Positions 42,989 through 50,976 of a stretch of DNA of 64,000 nt are shown here, piece after piece; positions within the stretch are counted from its first letter, which is position 1, and every line of letters begins with the position of its first letter. The translations under genes were made by a program, and so were the position numbers. The notes below the pieces were generated by a model that made no database searches, had not been told where the DNA came from, and was given only the letters and a program-made list of their open reading frames with translations. The DNA is from Microbacterium sp. MYb66. Its GTDB lineage: Bacteria > Actinomycetota > Actinomycetes > Actinomycetales > Microbacteriaceae. Where the stretch lies: NCBI RefSeq assembly GCF_002979435.1, contig NZ_PCOV01000001.1:62001-126000 (forward strand), read 5' to 3'.

Positions 42989-44059
42989 ATGCTCGATCTG
43001 ACCGCGTCCTCCGTCGACCTCACCCGTGCGATCTGCGACATCCCGAGTGTCTCGGGAGACGAGAAGACGCTGGCCGATGCGATCGAGGAGGCGATCACTC
43101 CGCTGGCCCACCTCGACGTCTTCCGCCATGGGAACACCATCGTCGCCCGCACCGACCGCGGGCGGCCGCAGCGCGTCGCCATCGCCGGGCACATCGACAC
43201 CGTCCCCATCAACGCGAACCTGCCGACCCGTGACATCGAGATCGACGGAGTGCCGTACCTCTGGGGGCGCGGCACCGTCGACATGAAGGCGGGCACCGCG
43301 GTGCAGCTCAAGCTCGCCGCCGAGCTCATCGATCCCGCGATCGACATCACCTGGATGTGGTACGACAACGAGGAGATCGAGGCATCGAAGAACGGCCTCG
43401 GGCTGCTCGCGGCGGTGCGCCCCGACCTGTTCCAGGCGGATTTCGCCATTCTGGGTGAGCCGTCGAATGGAGAGGTCGAGGGGGGATGCAACGGAACCCT
43501 GCGTGCGATCGTGCGCACGACCGGCGTGCGCGCGCACAGCGCTCGTGCCTGGATCGGCGAGAATGCGATCCACCGCGCCGCGCCGATCCTGACGCGGCTC
43601 GCGGAGTATCGCGCCAAGGAGGTCCTGGTCGAGGGCCTGCTGTACCGCGAGAGCCTGAGCGCCGTGCGCATCGCAGGGGGCGTCGCCGGGAACGTCATCC
43701 CGGACGCGTGCGAGATCGAGGTCAACTACCGTTTCGCCCCGAGCAAGTCCGCCGCCGACGCCGAAGCCCACCTCCGCGGAGTGCTGGCCGGGTTCGAGGT
43801 CGAGATCACCGATGCCGCCGAGGGTGCGCGCCCCGGACTCGATGCCGAGATCGCGAAGCAGTTCGTCTCCGCTGTGGGCGCCGAGCCCCGCCCGAAGTAC
43901 GGATGGACCGACGTCGCGCGCTTCTCCGCCCTCGGCATCCCCGCGGTGAACTACGGTCCTGGTGACCCGCACCTCGCCCACCACGACGAAGAGCGGGTGC
44001 CGCTCGCCCAGATCGACGCCGTGGAGCAGGGCCTGCGCGCATGGCTCACCTCGCACTGA
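42989..44059 (+). CDS. dapE: Succinyl-diaminopimelate desuccinylase
   Basis: A 356-residue M20-family zinc hydrolase that removes succinate to give LL-diaminopimelate. The metal ligands sit in IAGHIDTVP (His, about residue 69), GRGTVDMKAGTA (Asp, about 96), DNEEIEASKNG (catalytic Glu, about 129) and the C-terminal His in HLAHHDEERV. A dimerisation domain lies around 180-290. The ATG is placed 6 nt after TAGTCT. The next gene starts 19 nt before its stop. Confidence 0.93.
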   Translation: MLDLTASSVDLTRAICDIPSVSGDEKTLADAIEEAITPLAHLDVFRHGNTIVARTDRGRPQRVAIAGHIDTVPINANLPTRDIEIDGVPYLWGRGTVDMKAGTAVQLKLAAELIDPAIDITWMWYDNEEIEASKNGLGLLAAVRPDLFQADFAILGEPSNGEVEGGCNGTLRAIVRTTGVRAHSARAWIGENAIHRAAPILTRLAEYRAKEVLVEGLLYRESLSAVRIAGGVAGNVIPDACEIEVNYRFAPSKSAADAEAHLRGVLAGFEVEITDAAEGARPGLDAEIAKQFVSAVGAEPRPKYGWTDVARFSALGIPAVNYGPGDPHLAHHDEERVPLAQIDAVEQGLRAWLTSH

Positions 44060-45258
44060 GCGCAGCCCGCCGTTGGGCGCAGGCGCCGATCGCGCTGCGC
44101 ATCGCCGTCGTCTACCTGGCGGCGCGCATCACCACGACGGGCCTGCTCCTCGTCGCCGCCTCCCTCTCGACCTCGTTCTCGCGGTTCGGAGCGGACGCGG
44201 GACTCATCGATTTCGTGCTCGGGTGGGATGCGCAGTGGTACTGGTTGGTCGCGGAGTCCGGTTACCCGACGGAGCTGCCCCTGACCGACTCGGGCGAGGT
44301 CGCCGAGAACGCATGGGCGTTCATGCCGGTCTTCGCATATGCGGCGAAGGCGCTCGGGTTCCTCCTGGGCTCGTGGGGGGCCGGCGCCTTGCTGCTCTCG
44401 CTGACTGCCGGGTACCTGGCCTGCCTGGCGCTCCACCGTCTGCTCCGAGACCGTGTCGGTGCGTCCGCGGCGACGTGGGCCGTGGTGTTCTTCGCCGCAG
44501 GGCCGATCGCCGCGATGTTCCAGGTCGGCTATGCCGAGACCCTCTTCCTCCTCCTGCTCTTCCTCGCCCTCGACGCGACGACGCGCCGAAACTACTCCTG
44601 GCTCTACATCCTCATCCCGGTCATGGCGTTCACACGTCCCGGGATCCTCGCATTCGCCCTCTATCTCGGGCTGCACGGTGTGCTGCGCTGGCTCCGCCGC
44701 AAAGAGGATCCCCTCACCGGGCGGGAGGTGGCTCACATCCTCGCGCTCGGCGCGCTGGCGACCGCGGCGGGTTTCGCATGGCAGCTGATCGCCGGCATCG
44801 CGACCGGGGATCCGGGTGCCTATCTCGCGACCGAACTCGCGTGGCGGCGGCACTGGATCGTCGGCGGCGTCCAGGGGTTCGTGCCGTTCGAAGGATGGGT
44901 CCAGGCCTCGCAGTTCTGGTTCGCGCAGTGGGGGATGCCGCAGTGGTGGGGACCGATCGCCCTGGTGCTTCTGGTGATCGGTGCGACCGCGACCCTGCTG
45001 TACTCGCCGCAGGTGCGCGCCCTCGGCCCCGACCTCCGGCTGTGGAGCGCGAGCTACCTGCTGTATCTGCTCGCCGTCTTCTTCCCGCAGTCGAGCACCT
45101 TCCGGCTGCTGCTTCCCCTCAGCCCGCTCTGGGGGGCCGTCGCCGTCCCCCGATCGCGACTGTGGAGGATCGGCATCCTGGCCGCGTGCCTGGTCGGTCA
45201 ATGGTTCTGGATCTACCACGTGTATGCCCTCGGAAGCACGTTCTGGCAGGTGCCGTGA
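44041..45258 (+). CDS. GT-C glycosyltransferase, PIG-V-like mannosyltransferase
   Basis: A 405-residue multi-helix protein resembling PIG-V-type polyprenyl-phosphate-sugar-dependent mannosyltransferases. After the first helix, the extracytoplasmic motif GWDAQWYWLVAESGYP (about residue 61) holds the acidic residue expected for GT-C catalysis. About nine more helices follow, with PVMAFTRPGIL near 198. ATG 44041 overlaps dapE by 19 nt; later starts would remove the first helix. A role in lipoglycan or glycoprotein synthesis is inferred from the fold only. Confidence 0.72.
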   Translation: MAHLALSAARRWAQAPIALRIAVVYLAARITTTGLLLVAASLSTSFSRFGADAGLIDFVLGWDAQWYWLVAESGYPTELPLTDSGEVAENAWAFMPVFAYAAKALGFLLGSWGAGALLLSLTAGYLACLALHRLLRDRVGASAATWAVVFFAAGPIAAMFQVGYAETLFLLLLFLALDATTRRNYSWLYILIPVMAFTRPGILAFALYLGLHGVLRWLRRKEDPLTGREVAHILALGALATAAGFAWQLIAGIATGDPGAYLATELAWRRHWIVGGVQGFVPFEGWVQASQFWFAQWGMPQWWGPIALVLLVIGATATLLYSPQVRALGPDLRLWSASYLLYLLAVFFPQSSTFRLLLPLSPLWGAVAVPRSRLWRIGILAACLVGQWFWIYHVYALGSTFWQVP

Positions 45259-45314
45259 CCGAGCGGCACGACCCAATTGTTGCTCCGTGACCTCCAGGTC
45301 CCGGTGACACCCGA

Positions 45315-45320
45315 TAAACT
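45315..45320 (+). promoter_or_regulatory. -10 element of the DUF3117 gene
   Basis: TAAACT; transcription near 45327 leaves a 26-nt leader with GGAGGAAAGGGAG before the ATG. Confidence 0.5.
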
Positions 45321-45352
45321 CATCCCATACCACCGGAGGAAAGGGAGCCACG

Positions 45353-45526
45353 ATGGCAGCGATGAAGCCGAGGACCGGAGACGGGCCTATGGAAGCCGTG
45401 AAAGAAGGACGACTCATCATCGTGCGCGTTCCACTCGAAGGCGGCGGCCGCCTGGTCGTCTCCGTGAACGACGCCGAGGCCAAGGAGCTTCACGACGTGC
45501 TTGCCGCCGTCGTGGCACCGGCCTGA
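45353..45526 (+). CDS. DUF3117 small protein
   Basis: A 57-residue protein, too short for routine gene calling but unmistakably the actinobacterial DUF3117 family. It starts AAMKPRTGDGPMEAVKEGR and continues with a small beta-rich core ending in ELHDVLAAVVAPA. It has a strong GGAGG-type Shine-Dalgarno and its own -10 and terminator, so it is a monocistronic gene, probably well expressed. The function is unknown. From memory the M. tuberculosis homologue is Rv1211, in the same relative position. Confidence 0.9.
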   Translation: MAAMKPRTGDGPMEAVKEGRLIIVRVPLEGGGRLVVSVNDAEAKELHDVLAAVVAPA

Positions 45527-45556
45527 ACGACCGAGGATCCGTTTCGGCGGATCAGG

Positions 45557-45588
45557 AAGGGCGGTGGATCCACGGATCCATCGCCCTT
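45557..45588 (+). terminator. Intrinsic terminator after the DUF3117 gene
   Basis: A 14-bp stem, AAGGGCGGTGGATC with GATCCATCGCCCTT (one G-U pair), a CACG loop, then TTC. It lies 30 bp after the stop and faces the convergent methyltransferase. Confidence 0.8.
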
Positions 45589-45624
45589 TTCGGTCTCCGT
45601 TCCCGCTGGTGCCGGGCGCGTTCG

Positions 45625-46263
45625 TCAGTCGCGATCGGCGAGACGGACCAGCTGCAGCAGGCCTTCCCCCGCGGGGGAGACCGTCGCCAGGACAGCCGAG
45701 GATTCCTGCGTCGCCTGCACGAGCGACCGGTACGCGGCCGTGATCTCGTCGCGCTGCACGGGGTCGGCGACCCGACCGCCGGCGAGGATGCGGGGCACCA
45801 GCACGAGTCCGCCGGTGCGCGCGAGCCGCAGTCCGTGCTCGACGTATTCGATGACGTGCTCCGGGTCTGCGTCGACCAGGACGATGTCGTAGGACGCCTC
45901 GTTCATCCGGGGGAGCACGTCGATCGCGCGTCCGGTGATGAAACGGGCCCGGGTGGACGGGACCTTCGCGTCGGAGAACGCCTGTCGTGCCGCGGCGAGA
46001 TGCTCGGGTTCGTTGTCGATCGAGGTGAGCACGGCCTGCGGGGCGCCGTGCAGCAGCCAGAGGCCCGAGACGCCGGCGCCGGTCCCGATCTCGACGATCG
46101 ATCGTGCGCCGGTCGCGGCCGCGAGCACCGCGATCTGCGAGCCGACGGTGGCGCTGACCGGCATCGCGCCCAGCTCGACCGCGTGCGCGCGGGCCCGGCT
46201 GATGGCGTCCGGTTCCACGATGGATTCGCGCAGGAAACGCGCGTTCGCGTCATGCTCGCTCAT
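45625..46263 (-). CDS. SAM-dependent O-methyltransferase
   Basis: A 212-residue class I methyltransferase of the catechol/caffeoyl-CoA O-methyltransferase family. The SAM-binding motif is VEIGTGAGVSGLWLL (about residues 57-71), the acidic residue is in SIDNEPEH, and the metal/substrate block is IVLVDADPEHVIEYV (about 128). It resembles mycobacterial Rv1220c. In that lineage, from memory, sigE, its anti-sigma factor and htrA follow; here tatB follows directly. Its leader includes TACTCT and an AGGGAGAG Shine-Dalgarno. The substrate is unknown. Confidence 0.88.
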   Translation of the reverse strand: MSEHDANARFLRESIVEPDAISRARAHAVELGAMPVSATVGSQIAVLAAATGARSIVEIGTGAGVSGLWLLHGAPQAVLTSIDNEPEHLAAARQAFSDAKVPSTRARFITGRAIDVLPRMNEASYDIVLVDADPEHVIEYVEHGLRLARTGGLVLVPRILAGGRVADPVQRDEITAAYRSLVQATQESSAVLATVSPAGEGLLQLVRLADRD

Positions 46264-46340
46264 GGCCTGTCTCTCCCTGCCTGCCCGGTGATCTCTCCAG
46301 AGTATTCGCTCGGCGAGTGCGGGGACCGCAGGCGCGGCGG

Positions 46341-46346
46341 TAGCCT
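46341..46346 (+). promoter_or_regulatory. -10 element, leaderless promoter of tatB
   Basis: TAGCCT, spacer GTAGAG, then ATG 46353. Confidence 0.55.
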
Positions 46347-46352
46347 GTAGAG

Positions 46353-46727
46353 ATGACGTTCGGGCTCACCTTCGAGAAGCTGCTGCTTATCGGCCTCATC
46401 GCGGTGCTCATCATCGGCCCCGAGCGTCTCCCGCGGGCGGCGGAGAGCTTCTCCCGCATGGTCCGCAAGGCCGGCGAGTACCTCCGCGCGACGAAGTCGA
46501 GGGTGCGCGAGGAGATGGGCCCGGAGCTCGACGACGTGGACTGGCGCAAGCTCGACCCCCGTCAGTACGACCCGCGGCGGATCATCCGCGACGCACTGAT
46601 GGAGGAGCCGCAGCCCGCGACGCCGATGCAAGCGCGCGAGACGATCGCCGAGCCGGTTGCTCCGCGCGCCGCTCCACAGGAGTTCAGCGCGTCCCACCGG
46701 CCGCCGTTCGACCCGGAAGCCACCTGA
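46353..46727 (+). CDS. tatB: Twin-arginine translocase subunit TatB
   Basis: A 124-residue protein with one N-terminal membrane helix (residues 8-22, KLLLIGLIAVLIIG), the GPERLP hinge, an amphipathic helix (about 30-50), and a polar Pro-rich tail. Length and tail favour TatB over TatA. It would recognise Tat substrates together with TatC. No tatA or tatC lies nearby. The gene is convergent with the YcxB-like gene, whose stop is 10 bp away. Confidence 0.85.
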   Translation: MTFGLTFEKLLLIGLIAVLIIGPERLPRAAESFSRMVRKAGEYLRATKSRVREEMGPELDDVDWRKLDPRQYDPRRIIRDALMEEPQPATPMQARETIAEPVAPRAAPQEFSASHRPPFDPEAT

Positions 46728-46737
46728 CCGCAGGGGT

Positions 46738-47232
46738 CTAGGAGACGCGCGAGCGGAGCACGGCGATGTCGTCGTCCGTCAGCAACGCACGGGGTATCGC
46801 GGTGGCCACCGACGCATCGCGCAGCTTCAGCAGCACGGCATCCTTCCCTACGCGCACCTGCTGGAACGTGCTGTACGCGATGTCCGAGCGACGGGTTCCA
46901 CTGCCCATCTTCAGCACCTCGTCCTCGAGCGACACCCACACCACGCTCTCGACGGGCATGGCGGCGCGCACGGCGCGTCGCGCGCTCGCGACCGACAGCC
47001 AGACCGCATAGAGCGCGAGAGCGATGACGACCGGGGGCATCCACCCCGTGCCGAACGGAGGCTCCTGTCCGGGAGGGACGGGCGCGTTGAGGTTGAGGAT
47101 GCTCAGCGCCAGGGCACCGGCGAGGGCGACCCACATGACGATGGCGAGGGGTCGTGTCAGCGAGTAGATCGCCGCGTCCCTGGCCATCCGTCGCAGCAGG
47201 CTCTCATCGACGGTCAGCGATCGTGGGGGCAC
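46738..47232 (-). CDS. YcxB-like two-helix membrane protein
   Basis: A 164-residue protein. Two hydrophobic segments (about residues 28-48 and 65-85) precede a beta-rich soluble domain with YSTFQQVRVGKDAVLLKL and AIPRALLTDDDI, resembling the YcxB-like C-terminal domain (PF14317); this match is from memory. The GTG at 47232 is favoured by GGAGGA 8 nt upstream. It is the last gene of the minus-strand operon that includes mrp. Function unknown. Confidence 0.6.
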   Translation of the reverse strand: MPPRSLTVDESLLRRMARDAAIYSLTRPLAIVMWVALAGALALSILNLNAPVPPGQEPPFGTGWMPPVVIALALYAVWLSVASARRAVRAAMPVESVVWVSLEDEVLKMGSGTRRSDIAYSTFQQVRVGKDAVLLKLRDASVATAIPRALLTDDDIAVLRSRVS

Positions 47233-47254
47233 CGGTCCATCCTCCCATGCGTCC

Positions 47255-48376
47255 TCAGCCGATCGACATCGGCAGGGACCGGCCGGAGAGCCCGCGGCCC
47301 TGTCGCGCGAGAGTGCCCGCGAGGCCGCGGATCGTCTCGGCAGCCGTGTCCGTCGTGTCTCCGGCGACGATCGGGACGCCGGCGTCCCCACCTTGGCGGA
47401 GCGCCGGACTGAGCGGGATCGACGCCAGCAGCGGCACCGTCGCGCCCGGGGCCGAGAGCGCCTCGGCGACGGCCGCGCCCCCTCCGGAGCCGAACAGATC
47501 GATCACCGTGCCGTCCGGAAGGGAGTACGCCGCCATGTTCTCGATCACGCCGATCACGCGCTGTCCTGTCTGCCGGGCGACGAGTCCGCTGCGGATCGCG
47601 ACCTCCGAGGCGGCCGTCTGCGGCGTGGTGACGACGAGGACCTCGGCGTGCGGAAGGAGCTGGCCGATCGAGATCGCGATGTCCCCGGTCCCCGGCGGCA
47701 TGTCGATGAGCAGTACATCGAGGTCTCCGAAGAAGACGTCGGTGAGGAACTGCGAGACCGTGCGGTGCAGCATCGGTCCGCGCCACGCCACGACGGACTC
47801 GCCGTCGCGAAGGAACATCCCGATCGAGATGACCTTCACGCCGTGCGCCACGGGCGGCAGCATCAGGTCGTCGATACGGGTCGGCTGGGTGCCGGCGGGG
47901 ATGCCGAGGAGCCCGGGGATCGAGAATCCGTGCACGTCGGCGTCGACGAGTCCGACCGACAGCCCCTGGTCGGCGAGGGCGACCGCGAGATTGGCCGTGA
48001 CCGTCGACTTCCCCACGCCGCCCTTGCCGCTGGAGACCAGGATCACGCGCGTGAGCGAGTCAGGGCCGAAGGGCATGTGCCGTGCCGGCCTGCCGTCGCG
48101 GAGCTTCTCGGTGAGAGCCTTGCGCTCCGCCGGGGTCATCACGCCGACCTCGACCTCGACCTGCGCGATGCCGGGGACGGATGCCGCGGCCTCCCGTACG
48201 TCCGATTCGATGCGTGCGGCGGCAGGGCAGCCGACGATGGTCAGGACGATGCCGACGCGAGCGCGGTCGCCTTCGACGGTGATCTCGCGGACCATGTCGA
48301 GTTCGCCGATGGGTCGGCGCAGCTCCGGATCCGTGACCGCGGAGACGGCGGATCGGACACCGTCGACGCCGCTCAC
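47255..48376 (-). CDS. mrp: Mrp/ApbC-type P-loop Fe-S carrier ATPase
   Basis: A 373-residue protein. An N-terminal DUF59/MIP18 domain (residues 1-85) is followed by the ParA-like P-loop SSGKGGVGKST (about 110) and the DVLLIDMPPGTGD block. The CxxC motif that in many Mrp/Nbp35 proteins bridges the cluster near the ENM segment is missing: the region reads ENMAAYSLPDGTVIDLFGSGGG. Mycobacterial Mrp is, from memory, similar. GTG 48376 overlaps the DUF1003 stop by 4 nt, so the long upstream open frame is not used. Confidence 0.9.
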   Translation of the reverse strand: MSGVDGVRSAVSAVTDPELRRPIGELDMVREITVEGDRARVGIVLTIVGCPAAARIESDVREAAASVPGIAQVEVEVGVMTPAERKALTEKLRDGRPARHMPFGPDSLTRVILVSSGKGGVGKSTVTANLAVALADQGLSVGLVDADVHGFSIPGLLGIPAGTQPTRIDDLMLPPVAHGVKVISIGMFLRDGESVVAWRGPMLHRTVSQFLTDVFFGDLDVLLIDMPPGTGDIAISIGQLLPHAEVLVVTTPQTAASEVAIRSGLVARQTGQRVIGVIENMAAYSLPDGTVIDLFGSGGGAAVAEALSAPGATVPLLASIPLSPALRQGGDAGVPIVAGDTTDTAAETIRGLAGTLARQGRGLSGRSLPMSIG

Positions 48377-48882
48377 GAGGCGGCGCCGGCCGGAGGCTTC
48401 TCCCCGGCGTCGAGTTCGGCGAGCAGCGCCTTCAGCTCCTGTCTCAGGACGTCCCGCGTCACGACCTGCGAATTGCGCTCCTCGAGTGACATCCGCAGCG
48501 CCACGATCTCGCGGGCCAGGTACTCGGTGTCGGCGAGGTTGCGCTCCGCCCGCTGTCGATCCTGCTCGATCTGCACGCGGTCGCGGTCGTCCTGCCGGTT
48601 CTGCGCGAGCAGGATCAGCGGGGCCGCGTACGACGCCTGCAGCGAGAGCATCAGGGTCAGGGCGGTGAATCCGAGGGCGGCGTCGTCGAAGCGCAGCGGA
48701 TCGGGCATCAGCGTGTTCCACAGGATCCACACCACGCAGAACAGGCTGAGGATGACGAGGAACGCCGGGGTTCCCATCGCCCGGGCGACCCACTCGGTGA
48801 AGCGGCCGAACCTGTCCCGCGACGTCGAGCGAGGACGGGTCGTGCTGCGGCCGGGCGCGTCGAGGCGTGGCGAGCGGGCCAT
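48373..48882 (-). CDS. DUF1003 membrane protein
   Basis: A 169-residue protein with two membrane helices (about residues 40-57 and 72-92) and a charged helical C-terminus, predicted coiled coil. The family hallmark is FTALTLMLSLQASYAAPLI followed by LLAQNRQ (about residues 70-97). The ATG overlaps the stop of the preceding MgtE-N/CBS gene by one base. The function of DUF1003 is not established; pairing with an Mg-transport-like regulator domain is conserved in actinobacteria as far as I recall. Confidence 0.9.
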   Translation of the reverse strand: MARSPRLDAPGRSTTRPRSTSRDRFGRFTEWVARAMGTPAFLVILSLFCVVWILWNTLMPDPLRFDDAALGFTALTLMLSLQASYAAPLILLAQNRQDDRDRVQIEQDRQRAERNLADTEYLAREIVALRMSLEERNSQVVTRDVLRQELKALLAELDAGEKPPAGAAS

Positions 48883-50150
48883 CAGCGCGTCTCCTTCACC
48901 GCGGTCGCGGTGTCGTCGCCGTCGTGCGAACGCCAGTCATCGGGGAGGAGATAGTCCAGCACGTCGTCGATGCTGATCGCCCCGACGAGGCGGTGCGCGG
49001 CGTCGATCACCGGGAGCGAGACGAGGTCGTAGCTCGCCAGCATCCGCGCTACCTCCGCGGCGGAGGCGGTCACGGGAACGGGCTCGAGACTGTCGTCGAG
49101 GATCGCACCGAGGCGCTCGTGCGGCGGGTAGCGCAGCATCCGCTGGAAGTGGACCAGGCCGAGCAGGCGTCCGGTCGGAGTCTCGAACGGCGGAAGGGTG
49201 ACGAAGACGGCGGCCGCCAGCGCCGGATGCAGCTCGTGACGGCGGATCAGAGCCAGTGCCTCGGCGACGGTCGCGTCGGCGGACAGGATGATCGGCTCCG
49301 GCGTCATCAGACCGCCGGCGGTGTCAGGGCCGTAGCGCAGCAGCATCCTGACGTCTTCCGCCTCCTCCGGCTCCATCAGCTCGAGGAGCTGCTCCAGACG
49401 GTCCGGAGCCAGCTGCGCGAGGAGGTCGGCGGCGTCATCCGGCTCCATCTGGTCGAGGATGTCGGCGGCGCGCTCATCGCCGAGACGGTCGAGGATGTGC
49501 ACCTGCTCGTCCTCGGGCATCTCTTCGAGGGCGTCGGCGAGGCGGTCGTCCGACAGCTCTTCGGCGACCTCGATCATGCGTTGCTGCGGAAGGTCGAGAA
49601 GCGTGTTGGCGAGGTCGGCGGCGTGCAGTTCGGAGTACGAGGCGACCAGCTGCTCCGCCGACTGCGACTCGCCCGGTGCGCGCTGCTCGGCGACCTCGCT
49701 CCAGGCGGCGAACGTGGTGGGCCCCTTCGCGAACGGGGAGGCGCTGGTCTTGGGACGACGCAGGAACAGCTGACTGATCGCCCACTCGCCGAGGCGGTTC
49801 GGTTCGATCGCGACGTCTTCGATGACGGCGGTGCCGCTGCCGTCGGCGAAACTCACCCGCCTCCCCAGCATCTCGGCGAGCACCCGCACCTCGCCGGCGC
49901 GGGGGGAGAAGCGCCGCACATTGATCAGGCCGGTGGTGATGACCTGGCCTGAGCGGATCGACGTCACCCGGCCGATCGAGAGGAACACCTGCCGACGTCC
50001 CGGAATCTCCACGACCAGGCCGATCACGCGGGGTGCCGCGGTACTTCGATACACGACGACGACGTCCCGGACCTTGCCGAGCCGGTCGCCGACGGGATCG
50101 AAGACGGCGCACCCGGCGAGGCGCGCGGCGAAAACCCGTTGTGTGCTCAC
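48882..50150 (-). CDS. PRC-barrel, MgtE N-domain and tandem CBS protein
   Basis: A 422-residue soluble protein. A PRC-barrel-like domain (about residues 1-130) precedes an MgtE N-terminal superhelix (about 170-290, with repeated ADILDQMEPDDAADLL type helices), and two CBS domains (about 290-410) follow. There are no membrane helices, so it is not itself a magnesium channel but has the regulatory half of MgtE. It could sense Mg2+ or adenylates and act on a partner such as DUF1003. GTG 50150 is 6 nt after TACGCT. Confidence 0.85.
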   Translation of the reverse strand: MSTQRVFAARLAGCAVFDPVGDRLGKVRDVVVVYRSTAAPRVIGLVVEIPGRRQVFLSIGRVTSIRSGQVITTGLINVRRFSPRAGEVRVLAEMLGRRVSFADGSGTAVIEDVAIEPNRLGEWAISQLFLRRPKTSASPFAKGPTTFAAWSEVAEQRAPGESQSAEQLVASYSELHAADLANTLLDLPQQRMIEVAEELSDDRLADALEEMPEDEQVHILDRLGDERAADILDQMEPDDAADLLAQLAPDRLEQLLELMEPEEAEDVRMLLRYGPDTAGGLMTPEPIILSADATVAEALALIRRHELHPALAAAVFVTLPPFETPTGRLLGLVHFQRMLRYPPHERLGAILDDSLEPVPVTASAAEVARMLASYDLVSLPVIDAAHRLVGAISIDDVLDYLLPDDWRSHDGDDTATAVKETR

Positions 50151-50156
50151 CTCTCC

Positions 50157-50162
50157 AGCGTA
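50157..50162 (-). promoter_or_regulatory. -10 element, leaderless promoter of the MgtE-N/CBS operon
   Basis: TACGCT on the minus strand, spacer GGAGAG, then GTG 50150. Confidence 0.55.
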
Positions 50163-50223
50163 GTCGGCGGGTCCGGTCGCCGCCGGGACGGTCGCGCCTC
50201 GGGCCGTCCGACGGCGCGCGTGG

Positions 50224-50229
50224 AAGAAT
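50224..50229 (+). promoter_or_regulatory. -10 element, leaderless promoter of the stress-protein operon
   Basis: AAGAAT, spacer AGCCGG, then ATG 50236. The hexamer departs from TANNNT in the first base. Confidence 0.4.
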
Positions 50230-50235
50230 AGCCGG

Positions 50236-50976
50236 ATGAGCATGCTGAACCGCCCCGCGAACGGCACGGACACCGGCGAGATCGTCGCGTCGATGCGTGA
50301 CTACGAGAGCGCGCAGAAGACGGTCTCGAAGCTGATCGCGGGGGAGGTGCCGGCGCGCGACATCGCCATCGTCGGACAGAGCGTTCGAACGGTCGAGCGC
50401 GTCACCGGAAAGCTCGGATACGCCGCCGCCGCGCGCTCCGGCGCCATCAACGGCGTCCTGATCGGCCTGTTCCTCTCGGCGATCCTGGTGCTCGGCAACC
50501 CCGAGGTGCCGATCCAGCTCTTCGTCGGCTTCGTCCTCATCGGCGTCGCGCTCGGGATGCTCCTCAGCCTCGTCACCTACGCGATCGTGCGTCGTCGGCG
50601 CGACTTCGCGAGTGTCACGCAGTTCGCCGCGGACCACTACGAGGTCACGGTCCTCGCGGCGTCGCTCGCGAAGGCACGTCAGGTGCTCGGCGCGACCAAG
50701 GTCGCGCCGGTGCGGCCGCCGGTGAACCTCGACGAACCACCGCGGTACGGGGAGCGGATCACTCCGGGTGCCACCGCTCCCGAGCCCGCGGAACCCGTCA
50801 TCCCGCCGCGTCCGGCAGACCCTGTCGCGGACCCGGAGCCGGCTCCGGACGGCGATCCCGCGGGGAATGCCGGCCCCGCGCCTGCCGCCGATGAGGTGGC
50901 GCCCCCCTCGCACGCTCCCGTCGTCGACCCCGGCGCCGCTCCCGGCGCCGTGAAACCCGAAGGAGACCTGCGATGA
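50236..50976 (+). CDS. General stress protein 17M-like domain membrane protein
   Basis: A 246-residue protein. The N-terminal 60 residues (IVASMRDYESAQKTVSKLI) match the YflT/general stress 17M-like fold. Two membrane helices follow (about residues 70-88 and 95-115), then a soluble segment and a Pro/Ala/Asp-rich disordered tail from about 160. The homologue in M. tuberculosis (from memory Rv1234) sits at the same place. The stop overlaps the next ATG by 4 nt. Confidence 0.75.
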   Translation: MSMLNRPANGTDTGEIVASMRDYESAQKTVSKLIAGEVPARDIAIVGQSVRTVERVTGKLGYAAAARSGAINGVLIGLFLSAILVLGNPEVPIQLFVGFVLIGVALGMLLSLVTYAIVRRRRDFASVTQFAADHYEVTVLAASLAKARQVLGATKVAPVRPPVNLDEPPRYGERITPGATAPEPAEPVIPPRPADPVADPEPAPDGDPAGNAGPAPAADEVAPPSHAPVVDPGAAPGAVKPEGDLR

